Source of the DNA: Fibrobacter sp. UWR3
GTDB lineage: Bacteria; Fibrobacterota; Fibrobacteria; Fibrobacterales; Fibrobacteraceae
DNA: 64,000 bases
Direction of reading: 5' to 3'
Assembly: GCF_900143055.1 (NCBI RefSeq)
Contig: NZ_FRCW01000001.1
Location: 62,001 to 126,000 of the forward strand
Shown one piece after another: positions 9,901 to 18,684 of this stretch. Within the stretch, counting starts at the first letter, position 1, and each line of letters begins with the position of its first letter. The translations under genes were made by a program, and so were the position numbers. A model generated the notes under the pieces. That model did no database searches. It was not told the origin of the DNA and saw nothing but the letters and a program-made list of their open reading frames with translations.

Positions 9901-10683
9901 GTAGTCGAGGTGGTCGGAAAGCTTGCAGTCTTCTGGGAAGGTCGGCGAGCGTACGGGGACTCCGTTCGGGCCGAGCGTTTCGCTCACCATGCCCGCCATG
10001 TAGCTGGTGCCCTTGCTGTCCTTCGCGTTGTTCTTGTAGTTGTTGTAAGATCCGCTGCAGCCGCCGCTACCGAAGTCGTTGCTGATCAGGTAGAGGGTGT
10101 TGCCGAAGTACTGGTCCTTGGCGCCGTTTGCGTAGGGCTTGTTCGAGGAAGCGGAGCATTCGATGCCGTCACAACCTTCTCCGTGTAGCCAGTCGAACAT
10201 CATCACCTGGATGGTGCGGACGGGGCATTGCCCGAGCACGCCCGGGTACTGTGCGAACATTTCGGGTACGTCGTTCTTGAAACTCTGTATCCAGAGCGTG
10301 TCGCTCAGGGCGGCGATGCTGTCGAGCACGATTTCGCTGCCTATGGGGATGCCGCCTGCGGCGACTTCCTCGTTACCGTCGGCACCCACGTAGGTGTAGC
10401 CGATGGTCTGCTTGAACCTTACGGTGAAGTTTGTCGCGGGCGCGTTCTTGACCTTAGTCTCGAACCAGCCGCAGTAGTTCTTCACCGCCGACATGATGGT
10501 TTCGGTGCCGTTGTAGATGAGCACGGCATTGGTGTTCGTCCAGTGCGGCATGAACCGGATGATTTTAGTTGAACTTGTGGTGGCGGCCGGTTGGCCGGGT
10601 TCACCCCCGGGTGCAGTTTGTGATGCAGCGCACACTGCCATGACTAGGGTCAACAGCAATACATGAGTAATTGACTTACACAC
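6907..10683 (-). CDS. Fibro-slime domain surface protein (copy 1)
   Basis: 1258 residues with a signal peptide (about 1-22, ITHVLLLTLVMAVCAAS). The fibro-slime domain lies near residues 270-425 and shows the diagnostic DDDVWVFINNRLVVDLGG. After it come Ig-like/beta-rich stretches, an acidic helical region (about 980-1140) and a C-terminal FlgD-like segment (WNMRADDGRLVGTGAYIARL). Proteins with this domain are found on the Fibrobacter outer surface and some are linked to cellulose binding; the exact role here is unknown. GTG start with AAAGGAGCG 7 bases upstream. It shares most of its sequence with the next gene, so the pair arose by tandem duplication. Confidence 0.85.
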   Translation of the reverse strand: MCKSITHVLLLTLVMAVCAASQTAPGGEPGQPAATTSSTKIIRFMPHWTNTNAVLIYNGTETIMSAVKNYCGWFETKVKNAPATNFTVRFKQTIGYTYVGADGNEEVAAGGIPIGSEIVLDSIAALSDTLWIQSFKNDVPEMFAQYPGVLGQCPVRTIQVMMFDWLHGEGCDGIECSASSNKPYANGAKDQYFGNTLYLISNDFGSGGCSGSYNNYKNNAKDSKGTSYMAGMVSETLGPNGVPVRSPTFPEDCKLSDHLDYWFLPVVIGQDASGKQYTNSACRDVDLELDKEGYWYGQKNGSSPEGGFFLLDDLEYLDDAKTVKNIFFDQLNDKKNKKHNFGFTMKFQAKFEYVHGQKFEFKGDDDVWVFINNRLVVDLGGQHSEVVGSVDLDTLGLVEGKEYPFHIFYVERHTSSSNFMMRTSMDLHTDASIFLTSDSLNAAAMGKAWNPKNYDIWQITKGDALSCDFDANEGGQVDTTEGPSNFRLTGGNLGEAGVLLDSVGMWFEGINIDESWAKFSIDSARIVENNGLAPGHYYLEITLKTDPTQKTGVWITIPPYKIPTLVYATEEWKPLGAQVSGDTLQIGKWAYEMYKVQVMFLEDWATVTLYNQNVNLNSSDLNLKTVDETGKPINKVVLDSTGKATFYVIANAPVTGATLQAKGAAASAAVWTNLVFQEPPIPRISSAEFYDRNGDGRGDSLHITFNKELGGKNHLDSLKFAFGEGFPVQKEENFHIHGNKTELTIVTEGACEPYKPCGFSSLIFTGGKEDVYTGSIDTWFTYTENNKGYHFHIAADPLTDKVNPIVTQAVKSITKSGHELELTFSEAITSESMEHFKDMFRYHCVRAGEVVDPEKPVGASNSSSQSKMVLLFNVSTYDAVIPSVGDSIGFVPQGGSTVNLGEDMSSNKPHKYTPMVRITGQQDMQITGADVLPLDPSNPIVQNPTTTQPILITNKDADAKQVSDEKGVQGHLIGFDVAELIQTQTAEDIASLDALISTLLNSGEDDTTYTVLEITEEESVAQLIAGITASAVGGFSEEAVNGFTEGTITADNYKSKLSDEDLDLFEEYVQRGIEASRDSIMNIKTAADMDVGALFQDIIDGNISEKELKKAGVSEEVIDAIKNGTITASNIEQFRDGTLSLAKPDDVKLKYETHYYTHLGNYVGGSSGTILCSDKEVYGDAGCLANPGNLFLAWNMRADDGRLVGTGAYIARLHVKVMVGHRTASNITRDLLWGVRRGGKNAINLGDVLNGNDQKKKN

Positions 10684-10790
10684 AATCTCGCTCCTTTAAC
10701 ATCCCTGTATAAAACGCGATAACTCTTCTATATAAATATGCCTTTTTGTAAGCAAAAAAGCAACTATATAATTATTTACAACACAAGAAC

Positions 10791-10819
10791 ATACGCGAAA
10801 AGGGGCGTTTTTCGCGTAT
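10791..10819. terminator. Perfect inverted repeat between the fibro-slime genes
   Basis: Stem ATACGCGAAAA (10791-10801) and TTTTCGCGTAT (10809-10819) with a 7-base loop. It lies downstream of the second fibro-slime gene and upstream of the first. There is no long T-run, so it may be a weak terminator or an RNA-stability hairpin. The rest of the 10,684-10,877 gap is AT-rich and should contain the promoter of copy 1. Confidence 0.5.
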
Positions 10820-10877
10820 TGAATGTTAAAGGAATTTTACAATAGGGTATAAAGGTTCCGAAAAACCCTTTGATGCC

Positions 10878-13800
10878 CTACTTTTTCTTTTTCTCGTTCA
10901 GGATGTCGCCGAGGTTGATACCGTTCGTACTCCCGCGGCGCACACCCCACATCAGGTCGCGCGTGATGTTCGATACTGTCCTGTGGCCCACCATCACCTT
11001 CACGTGCAGGCGGGCGATGTAGGCGCCCGTACCCACGAGGCGTCCGTCGTCGGCGCGCATGTTCCACGCGAGGAACAGGTTGCCCGGGTTGGCAAGGCAG
11101 CCCGCGTCGCCGTAGACTTCCTTGTCGGAACACAGGATGCTGCCCGAACTGCCGCCCACGTAGGTGCCGAGGTGCGTGTAGTAGTGCGTCTCGTACTTGA
11201 GCTTCACATCGTCGGGTTTCGCGAGAGAGAGCGTGCCGTCGCGGAACTGGTCGATGTTGCTTGCGGTAATCGTGCCGTTCTTGATTGCCTCGATCACCTC
11301 TTCGCTCACGCCGTTCTTCTTGAGTTCCTTCGCGGAGATGTTCCCGTCGATGATATCCTGGAAGAGCGCGCCCACGTCCATGTCGGCCGCGGTCTTGATG
11401 TTCACGATGGTATCGCGGCTCGCCTCGATACCGCGCTGCACGTATTCCTCGAACAGTTCGAGGTCTTCGTCACTCAGTTTCTTCTTGTAGTTGTTCGCGG
11501 TGATGCTCGAGTCCATGAACCCGGTGATGGCCTCGTCGGTGAACCCGCTGATGGCGCTCGCCTTGATGGCCTCGATGAGCTGCGCGATGGATTCCTCCTC
11601 GGTAATCTCGAGCACGGTGTACGTGGTGTCGTCTTCGCCGCCGTTCAGGAGCGTGGAGATGAGCGCGTCGAGGCTCGCGATGTCTTCGGCGGTCTGCGTC
11701 GAGATGAGCTCGGCGACGTCGAAGCCTATCAGGTGGCCCTGCACGCCGAGGGAATCGGACACGTGCTTCGCGTCGGCATCCTTGTTGGTGATGAGCTTCG
11801 GCTGCGTGGTGTTCTCTTCGTCCTGCACAATCTCGTTATTCGGGTCGAGCGGCAGCACGTCGGTGCCGGTAATCTGCATGTCCTGCTGGCCCGAGATGCG
11901 CACCATCGGCGTGTACCTGTGGGGCTTGTTGCCGCTCATGTCCTCGGCGAGGCTCGTGGTGGAACCTCCTTGCGGTACAAAGCCTACGGAGTCGCCCACG
12001 GAGGGGATTACCGCATCGTAGGTGCTCATGGTGAACAGCAGGGTCATGGAACTGTTCGAAGAACCGTTGTCTGCGCCTACGGGCTTTTCGGGGTCGACCT
12101 TCTCGCCGCCGCGCACGCACGAATAGCGGAACATGTCCTTGAAGTACTGCTTCGTGTCTTCGGTAATCGCCTCGCTGAAGGTGAGGGTGAGCTCGTGCCC
12201 GCTCTTGGTGATGCTCTTTACCGCCTGGGTAACAATCGGGTTTACTTTATCCGTAAGCGGGTCCGCCGCAATGTGGAAGTGGTACCCCTTGTTGTTCTCG
12301 GTGTAGGTAAACCAGGTGTCGATGCTGCCCGTGTACAGGTCTTCCTTGCCGCCGGTGAATATCAAGCTGCTGAAACCGCAGAGCTTGTAAGGCTCGCAGG
12401 TGCCGCTCGAGACAATCGTAAGTTCGGTGTTGTTGCCGGAAACCTTCCAGTTTTCCTTTGTCTGTACCGGGAAGCCTTCGCCGAACGCGAACTTCAGGGA
12501 ATCGAGGGTGTTCTTGCCGCCGAGTTCCTTGTTGAACTTTATGTGCAGGCTGTCGCCGCGCCCGTCGCCGTTACGGTCGTAGAATTCCGCGCTGGAGATT
12601 CTCGGGATGGGCGGTTCCTGGAACACGAGGTCGGTCCAGACGGCAGCGGAAGATGCGGCGCCCTTCGCCTGCAGCGTCGCTCCCGTAACGGGCGCGTTCG
12701 CGATAACGTAGAACGTGGCGCGGCCCGTGGAGTCGAGCACCACCTTGCTGATTGCCTTGCCGGTCTCGTCGACCGTCTTCATGTTCGGGTCGCTAGAGGA
12801 GAGGTTTATGTTCTGGTTGTAGATGGATACCTGCGCCCAGTCTTCCTCGAACATCACCTGCACCTTGTACATCTCGTACGCCCACTGGCCAATCTGGAGC
12901 GTGTCGCCCGAGACCTGCGACGTGAGCGACTTCCACTGCTCGGTAGCGAACACCAGCGTGGGCACCTTGTACGGCGGGATGGTAATCCACACGCCGGTCT
13001 TCTGTTCGGGGTTGTTCTTGAGCGAGACCTCGAGGTAGTAGTGGCCCGGGGCAAGCCCGTTGTTCTCTACGATGCGTGCGGAGTCGATGCTGAACTGGTA
13101 CCAGTTGTCCTCGATGGTGATGCCTTCGAACCATGTTCCTGCGGTATCGAGCATTACGCCCGCTTCGCCGAGGTTGCCGCCGGTGAGCCTGTAGTTGGAC
13201 GGGCCTTCTACCGTGTCGACGTCTGCAAGTTCGTTCGCGGAGAAGTCGCAGCTGAGGGCGTCCTTCTTCACAATCTGCCACACGTCGTAGTTCTTGATGG
13301 CGGGCGTGGAGCGCAGGTCGGTGAGGAATATGCTCGCCTCGGTGCGCAGGTCTATGGAGGTGCGCATCATGAAGTTCGACTGCGTCTGCTTGCGTTCGGC
13401 GTAGAAGATATGGAACGGGTAGGTTTCGCCCTCGGTAAGCCCGAGCGTGTCGAGGTCCACCGCGCCCGATGCCTTCGTGTGCTGCCCGCCGATATCGACC
13501 ACCAGGCGGTTGTTGATGAACACCCACACGTCGTCGTCGCCGTTGAACTCGAAGTACTGTCCGGGCACGTATTCGAACTTCGCCTGGATCTTCATGGTGA
13601 AGCCGAAGTTGTGGTAGCCCTTGTTGCCGCTTAGGGAGTCGTAGTTCACGTTCTCGACAGTGCCTTCCTCGTCGAGCCAGCGGAAGTCGTCGAGGAAGAA
13701 CAGCCCGCCTTCGGGGCTGCCGTCGTCACGCTGGCCGAGCCAGAATCCGTCGTCGGTCAGTTCGAGTTCCAGGTCGCGGCAGGTGGCGTTCGTGTACTTC

Positions 13801-14579
13801 TTGCCGTTCGCATCGGTGTTGATGACATCGGGCAAGAACCAGTAGTCGAGATGTGTCGCGTTCGTGCAGCTGGAGGGGAGTTCCTGTACGCGCACGGGTA
13901 CGCCGTTGCTGCCGAGTACGGGTTCGACCATCCCCTTGGTGAGCGTGCAGCCGTCTGCGCCGAAGTCCTCGTTGGTGCCTTCGCCGCGCCTCGGGACCCC
14001 GCGCGCCTCGTAGCCGTTGCGTCCGCCCCTTTCGGAACCGTCGTACCAGTCGAACATCATTACCGAGAGTGTCTTTACCGGGCAGTCGCCCAGGCGGTTC
14101 GGGTATGCGGAAAACTGGTCTGGGGGGCCGGAGGGGTTGCCGATAATCCACAGCGTGTCGTTGAGTGCCGCGATGCTGTCGAGGTTGATGGGTTCGCCTA
14201 CGGGGGTGAGCCCGCGTGCTACGTGCTCGGGGCCTTCCGCGGTCACGTAGGTGTTGCCGATGGTCTGCTTGAACATGACCTCGAAGCCGGTGGCGGGTGC
14301 GTTCTTGACCCTGGCTTCGAACCAGCCGCAGTAGTTCTTGACCGCGGTCATGGTGGTTTCGGTGCCCTTGTAGTTCAAGATGGCGTTGGTGTTCGTCCAG
14401 TTCGGCATGAACCGGATAACGACGTTAGAACCGCCTGCAGCTTCTCCGCCGGCAGGTTCCTGTTCTGCAGGTGTTTCCCTGTTGTTGTCTCTGCCGTTCC
14501 CGTTCCCGGGCTGTGACATAGCGCACATCGAGGCGATGAGTGTCAACAACATGACACGGGTGATAGCCTTATACCACAC
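10878..14579 (-). CDS. Fibro-slime domain surface protein (copy 2)
   Basis: 1233 residues, closely similar along its whole length to copy 1. Signal peptide at about 1-23 (ITRVMLLTLIASMCAMSQ), then a Gly/Asn/Glu-rich linker (24-52) that is longer than in copy 1. The fibro-slime motif DDDVWVFINNRLVVDIGG is near residue 345, and the FlgD-like end is the same as in copy 1. Both copies keep blocks such as PPIPRISSAEFYDRNGDGRG unchanged, while the N-terminal third and the helical region differ more. GTG start, AAGGAG 8 bases upstream, the same arrangement as copy 1. Expected on the cell surface; function inferred only from the family. Confidence 0.85.
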   Translation of the reverse strand: MWYKAITRVMLLTLIASMCAMSQPGNGNGRDNNRETPAEQEPAGGEAAGGSNVVIRFMPNWTNTNAILNYKGTETTMTAVKNYCGWFEARVKNAPATGFEVMFKQTIGNTYVTAEGPEHVARGLTPVGEPINLDSIAALNDTLWIIGNPSGPPDQFSAYPNRLGDCPVKTLSVMMFDWYDGSERGGRNGYEARGVPRRGEGTNEDFGADGCTLTKGMVEPVLGSNGVPVRVQELPSSCTNATHLDYWFLPDVINTDANGKKYTNATCRDLELELTDDGFWLGQRDDGSPEGGLFFLDDFRWLDEEGTVENVNYDSLSGNKGYHNFGFTMKIQAKFEYVPGQYFEFNGDDDVWVFINNRLVVDIGGQHTKASGAVDLDTLGLTEGETYPFHIFYAERKQTQSNFMMRTSIDLRTEASIFLTDLRSTPAIKNYDVWQIVKKDALSCDFSANELADVDTVEGPSNYRLTGGNLGEAGVMLDTAGTWFEGITIEDNWYQFSIDSARIVENNGLAPGHYYLEVSLKNNPEQKTGVWITIPPYKVPTLVFATEQWKSLTSQVSGDTLQIGQWAYEMYKVQVMFEEDWAQVSIYNQNINLSSSDPNMKTVDETGKAISKVVLDSTGRATFYVIANAPVTGATLQAKGAASSAAVWTDLVFQEPPIPRISSAEFYDRNGDGRGDSLHIKFNKELGGKNTLDSLKFAFGEGFPVQTKENWKVSGNNTELTIVSSGTCEPYKLCGFSSLIFTGGKEDLYTGSIDTWFTYTENNKGYHFHIAADPLTDKVNPIVTQAVKSITKSGHELTLTFSEAITEDTKQYFKDMFRYSCVRGGEKVDPEKPVGADNGSSNSSMTLLFTMSTYDAVIPSVGDSVGFVPQGGSTTSLAEDMSGNKPHRYTPMVRISGQQDMQITGTDVLPLDPNNEIVQDEENTTQPKLITNKDADAKHVSDSLGVQGHLIGFDVAELISTQTAEDIASLDALISTLLNGGEDDTTYTVLEITEEESIAQLIEAIKASAISGFTDEAITGFMDSSITANNYKKKLSDEDLELFEEYVQRGIEASRDTIVNIKTAADMDVGALFQDIIDGNISAKELKKNGVSEEVIEAIKNGTITASNIDQFRDGTLSLAKPDDVKLKYETHYYTHLGTYVGGSSGSILCSDKEVYGDAGCLANPGNLFLAWNMRADDGRLVGTGAYIARLHVKVMVGHRTVSNITRDLMWGVRRGSTNGINLGDILNEKKKK

Positions 14580-14836
14580 AATAAACGCTCCTTAATAAAC
14601 ATCCCAATCAGTGGGGCGATACTATAAATATCGCTTATTTTGGGTAAAAATGCAACAGGAGGCAGGGTTCCAATTTAACATAAGCGTGCAAAAAACGTGC
14701 ATAAATCATACTTGAAACGTAAATAAAAGTTTACTACAAGGCGAAGGGTGCCGTTTTTGGGTCTGGCTCCGGTTTTTCCCGCGGTTAAAACCTACTTTTT
14801 ATACGTTCAACAAACAGTTTTTTTTGGAGATAATTT

Positions 14837-16225
14837 ATGAATCGTGTATATCTGGTTGCTTCTGCCAACATGGAAGCGAAGGTCAAGGAAGTCGTCGACG
14901 GCGTTGCCGCTGCCGGCCTCAAGTCCGCCACCTACAAGCCGTGCGTGAACGGTGCCGAAGCCGCCGCCGAACTCAAGGCGCACAACTCCGCCGTGCTCAT
15001 GGAAAAGATTGCCGCCGACTTCCTCAAGCAGAATTTCGATTCCGTGGATGCAGTCGTGGTGGAAGGCGCTGTTGGCATGAGCGACGTGATGGCCCAGAAG
15101 TTCAACGACACCCTCGCGACCGCGCTCGACGCGAAGATTTATTCCGATAGCGAGGATGCCGACCTGTTCTGCCCGTGCCGCCTGCTGCACTGCGGGAAGT
15201 GCCTCGCGAAGGACCTCGCCGCAGAACCTGCCGAACGCAAGACGAGCCAGGCGATGTTCCGTGCGGGCCTGCTCCTCAAGGCGTCCAAGGCGAAGAAGCG
15301 CATTGTGCTCCCCGAAGGTAGCGAACCGCGTACCGTGCAGGCCGCGAAGCTCGTAATCGACCGTGGTATCGCGGTTCCCGTGCTCGTGGGCAAGAAGGAG
15401 GAAATCCTGAAGGTCGCGAAGGAACAGGGCGTGCAGCTCCCGGCTGACATCGAAATTATCGAACCCAGTGCTGAACTCGCCGAAAAGTACGTTCCGACGC
15501 TCGTGGAACTCCGCAAGTCGAAGGGCATGACCGAAGACCAGGCCCGCGCGGCTCTTGCAGATAACGTAATGCTCGGCACCATGATGCTCAAGATGGGCGA
15601 AGTCGACGGTCTCGTCTCTGGTGCCATCCACTCTACCGCAGATACACTGCGCCCTGCCCTGCAGGTGATCAAGTGCGCCCCGGGCGTCAAGTCCGTGAGC
15701 TCCGTGTTCTTCATGTGCATGCCCGGCAAGACTTACATCTACGGCGACTGCGCTATCAACCTGAACCCCACCGCCGAGGAACTCGCGGGAATCGCCATGC
15801 AGTGCGACGACACCGCTAAGGCCTTTGGCCTTCCCAGCCGTGTCGCGATGCTCAGCTACAGCACCATGAACAGCGGCAAGGGCCCGGATGCAGACCTCGT
15901 GCGCGAAGCGACCAAGATCGTTAAGGAAGCCCGCCCCGAGATGCTCGTGGATGGCCCGCTGCAGTACGATGCCGCGACCGTGCCGAGCGTCGGCTCCCTC
16001 AAGGCTCCGGGCAGCACCGTCGCCGGCAAGGCCACCGTGTTCGTGTTCCCGAGCCTCTCTGCGGGTAACATTGGCTACAAGGCCGTGCAGCGTAGCGCGC
16101 AGGGCACCATCGCCATCGGCCCCATGCTCCAGGGCCTCGCGAAGCCGGTGAACGACCTGAGCCGTGGCGCCCTCGTCGAAGACATCGTCTACACGATTGC
16201 CTTGACTGCTGTGCAGGCGGGTTAA
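14837..16225 (+). CDS. pta: Phosphate acetyltransferase with short N-terminal domain
   Basis: 462 residues. Converts acetyl-CoA and phosphate to acetyl-phosphate, the first step of acetate production with acetate kinase; fits a fermenter. Residues 1-110 are a shortened P-loop-like N-terminal domain that lacks a Walker A motif. Residues about 135-462 are the catalytic PTA_PTB domain ([67 protein letters not shown]). Between them is a Cys/His cluster, C112-P-C114-x3-H118-C119-x2-C122, that I do not know from standard Pta. ATG 14837 has GGAG 10 bases upstream. A hairpin terminator follows, so it is probably monocistronic. Confidence 0.93.
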   Translation: MNRVYLVASANMEAKVKEVVDGVAAAGLKSATYKPCVNGAEAAAELKAHNSAVLMEKIAADFLKQNFDSVDAVVVEGAVGMSDVMAQKFNDTLATALDAKIYSDSEDADLFCPCRLLHCGKCLAKDLAAEPAERKTSQAMFRAGLLLKASKAKKRIVLPEGSEPRTVQAAKLVIDRGIAVPVLVGKKEEILKVAKEQGVQLPADIEIIEPSAELAEKYVPTLVELRKSKGMTEDQARAALADNVMLGTMMLKMGEVDGLVSGAIHSTADTLRPALQVIKCAPGVKSVSSVFFMCMPGKTYIYGDCAINLNPTAEELAGIAMQCDDTAKAFGLPSRVAMLSYSTMNSGKGPDADLVREATKIVKEARPEMLVDGPLQYDAATVPSVGSLKAPGSTVAGKATVFVFPSLSAGNIGYKAVQRSAQGTIAIGPMLQGLAKPVNDLSRGALVEDIVYTIALTAVQAG

Positions 16226-16282
16226 GCCCGCGTCACACCGAAGCCTTGCGTAGCAAGGCAAGTGTGTCCATTAGCATATATC

Positions 16283-16319
16283 AAAAAAATCGCCTGCTAT
16301 TTCGCAGCCGATTTTTTTT
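16283..16319. terminator. Intrinsic terminator after pta
   Basis: Stem AAAAAAATCG-CTGC / GCAG-CGATTTTTTTT with a short loop; the A-run and T-run make it usable from both sides, so it can also end the convergent TPR gene. Confidence 0.8.
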
Positions 16320-16365
16320 GGATGCCCTTGTCAAGCAAAGCTTGACTGCGGCATGACATTTCATA

Positions 16366-17127
16366 TTATTTCTTGTCTAACTTCGCGTTGATTTTCTTCT
16401 TCAGTTCTTTCAACTGCCAGCGCCCGCGCTTGTCTTCCATAAAGTAGCTTGTACGTATTCCGCGGGAAAGTCCGCGCTCTATCAGGTCGAGCGCGTCGGC
16501 GTATCGCTTCTGCTCGAACCGCAGTTCGGCAAGGAAGAAGTAGTTGTATAGGTCCTTCGGGTCCTGCTGCAGGGCCATGTTCAGGTACTTGTCGGCGAGG
16601 TCCTTGTCGGGCCACGTGAGAATCAGGGGCACGTAGGGCAAAAGCTGGTGGGCGCGACCGAGCACTTGCCAGTCCTCAGTCTTTGTGGCCACGTCGCGCA
16701 CGATTGTCGCAATCCCGTCCTTTACCGCCTGCAGCGGGTTCTTGTCGGCCCCCCACATCGATACCGCGGTTGCGTATATATGCGAGATGTCCTTGTTCTT
16801 CGGGAACTTCGCATAGGCCGCCTCGCTGATGTTTTTCAGGGAGTCCAGCTTCTGCGAGCGCTTCTTTTTGTCGAAGGGTACAAAACGGAAAGAAAAGTAC
16901 AGGCTCTTCACGTAGCCCTCGGTCGCCGCCTCGGCAACAGATGCGTCGTCCATCGCCTTCCTGTAGGCATCAATCATGAGTTTCGCATTGTGTGCATCCG
17001 CCTTGTCGCCCTTTGCGCGTTCGGCCCTGGCCGCATAGCACGAATCCGCAAAGCGCAGGTCGTCGTTTGCGAAAACCGTGAACGTACAGAGCAGTACGGC
17101 AAGTGCTATTTTGGATGCAATACGCAT
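16366..17127 (-). CDS. Secreted TPR-like protein
   Basis: 253 residues with a signal peptide (1-20, IALAVLLCTFTVFA, cut before NDDLRF). The rest is helical with TPR-like pairs, clearest at residues 178-225 (ADKYLNMALQQDPKDLYNYF, LAELRFEQKRYADALDLIER). TPR proteins hold partner proteins; this one should act in the periplasm or on the outer membrane. Its ATG directly follows the stop of the 47-residue upstream gene. No family name can be given. Confidence 0.7.
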   Translation of the reverse strand: MRIASKIALAVLLCTFTVFANDDLRFADSCYAARAERAKGDKADAHNAKLMIDAYRKAMDDASVAEAATEGYVKSLYFSFRFVPFDKKKRSQKLDSLKNISEAAYAKFPKNKDISHIYATAVSMWGADKNPLQAVKDGIATIVRDVATKTEDWQVLGRAHQLLPYVPLILTWPDKDLADKYLNMALQQDPKDLYNYFFLAELRFEQKRYADALDLIERGLSRGIRTSYFMEDKRGRWQLKELKKKINAKLDKK

Positions 17128-17271
17128 TTAGGTCTGCCAGTTCCTCAGAAACTTGTTGACGTGCGCAATCCTGTTCTTTTCTTCGTCGGTGCCGTGGAAT
17201 GTCTTGAACAGCAGGTTACGGTATTCCATCATGGCGGTGCGAATCAGAATCTTGTCTTCTTTCTTGAGCAT
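17128..17271 (-). CDS. Small 47-residue protein
   Basis: Reads MLKKEDKILIRTAMMEYRNL and ends FLRNWQT. It is highly charged with no membrane segment. It fills the gap between phosphofructokinase and the TPR gene and its stop abuts the next ATG exactly. The ribosome site before it is weak, so the call rests on the tight spacing and the plausible composition. Unknown function. Confidence 0.45.
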   Translation of the reverse strand: MLKKEDKILIRTAMMEYRNLLFKTFHGTDEEKNRIAHVNKFLRNWQT

Positions 17272-17307
17272 AGTGCGGTAATAATACAAAAAAAATTAAA
17301 TGTTACT

Positions 17308-18645
17308 TTATTTGTTGCCCTTGCCCTTGCCTGCAAAGTAATCCTGCTGGCGGGTGGCCCCGAGCACGGCGTGCCACAGCGTGCCGTTCGGGTCGATCTT
17401 CTTCCTTTCGTTCACGGCGTACTCTATGGGTACGTGGCTGAACTGCTCGTTCATGCTGCCCACCACCATGTCGGTCTTGCCCGCCATGCCGGCGTGAACC
17501 GCGCTTTCTGCCAGCTGGAAGCAGAAGATGGCGTCGGTTCCCTTCGCGGGGATGCTCCGCACCATGTAGCTCGGGTCGAAGTACTTGATGTTCACTTCCT
17601 TGCCGACCTTGTCGAAGTGTTCCTTTATCTTGCGCGTCAGGAATTCGCCGATGTCGTTCTTCAGGATGTTCCCGCTCGCGTCGCGGCGTTCTTCCTGGTC
17701 CTTGAACAGTTCCTGCCCGGCGCCTTCGGCGACGGCGATAACCGCGTGTGTCTTGCCACTGCTGTAGCGGCTCTCGAGAGCCTTGAACAGGCCTTCCAGC
17801 GTGAAGGGAACCTCGGGCACGAGGCAGAAGTTCACGACCGTAGTCGCGAGCGCTGCGTATGCGGCAATGAAGCCCGAGTCGCGGCCCATGAGCTTCACTA
17901 ACCCAAGCCCGTTGAATGCGCCGTTCGCCTCGTTGTGTGCGCTCGTAATCACGTCGGTCGCGCTGAGGACCGCGGTCTCGAAACCGAACGTGCGGTCGAT
18001 GAGGTTCAGGTCGTTGTCGATAGTCTTCGGGATGCCGATAATCGAGATGGGCTGCCTGCGCTTCTTGACTTCTTCGGCAATCGCGTGTGCGCCGCGGAGG
18101 GTGCCGTCGCCGCCGATGCAGAACAGCACGTTGATGTTGAGGCGCATCAGGGTATCCACCATCACCACCGGGTCCTGCATGCCGCGTGAACTCCCGAGAA
18201 TCGTGCCGCCGTCTTCCTGGATGGAATCGACCACGTCGGGGTTGAGCGTGATGGGCGAGTAGCCGTATGCGGGGTTGAGTCCGCGGTAGCCGTAGGGGAT
18301 GCCAAAAATATTGCGGACGCCGTAATCGAACCAGAGCACCTGTACGAGGCCCTTGATCACGTTGTTGAGGCCGGGGCAGAGCCCGCCGCAGGTCACCACG
18401 CCGGCGCGTGTCCAGGCGGGGTCGTGGAAAATGGTTTCGCGCGGGCCGGCCGCCTCGAGCGACGGGACCTCGATACCCTTGTCTATGAATTCGTGTATGC
18501 GCTTGATGTCGGTGGTGAGGCTGATGCGGTCGTCTTCCGAGACGAACTTGATTCCCTTCATGGGGGATTTCAGCGTGCCTTTGCCGACGGTTTCAATAGA
18601 AAGGTCAAAATCTTTCGGGTTGGCGAGAATGTCTTCTTGGGTCAT
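17308..18645 (-). CDS. pfkA: 6-phosphofructokinase, long PPi-like clade but ATP-type signature
   Basis: 445 residues. Phosphorylates fructose 6-phosphate in glycolysis. Landmarks: GGLCPGLN (87-94), GGDGTLRG (178-185), PKTIDND (206-212), MGRDSGF (253-259). In this family a Gly after GGD goes with ATP use, and an Asp there goes with pyrophosphate use; here it is Gly (GGDG), combined with the Lys of PKTIDND seen in the long clade that includes trypanosome and plant-type ATP enzymes. I infer ATP as phosphate donor. Cytoplasmic; follows the histidine kinase gene in the same direction with a 39-base gap. Confidence 0.88.
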   Translation of the reverse strand: MTQEDILANPKDFDLSIETVGKGTLKSPMKGIKFVSEDDRISLTTDIKRIHEFIDKGIEVPSLEAAGPRETIFHDPAWTRAGVVTCGGLCPGLNNVIKGLVQVLWFDYGVRNIFGIPYGYRGLNPAYGYSPITLNPDVVDSIQEDGGTILGSSRGMQDPVVMVDTLMRLNINVLFCIGGDGTLRGAHAIAEEVKKRRQPISIIGIPKTIDNDLNLIDRTFGFETAVLSATDVITSAHNEANGAFNGLGLVKLMGRDSGFIAAYAALATTVVNFCLVPEVPFTLEGLFKALESRYSSGKTHAVIAVAEGAGQELFKDQEERRDASGNILKNDIGEFLTRKIKEHFDKVGKEVNIKYFDPSYMVRSIPAKGTDAIFCFQLAESAVHAGMAGKTDMVVGSMNEQFSHVPIEYAVNERKKIDPNGTLWHAVLGATRQQDYFAGKGKGNK

Positions 18646-18684
18646 AGTGACCCTAAAATACTAAAAATCCGGAGCCCGCGCCCA

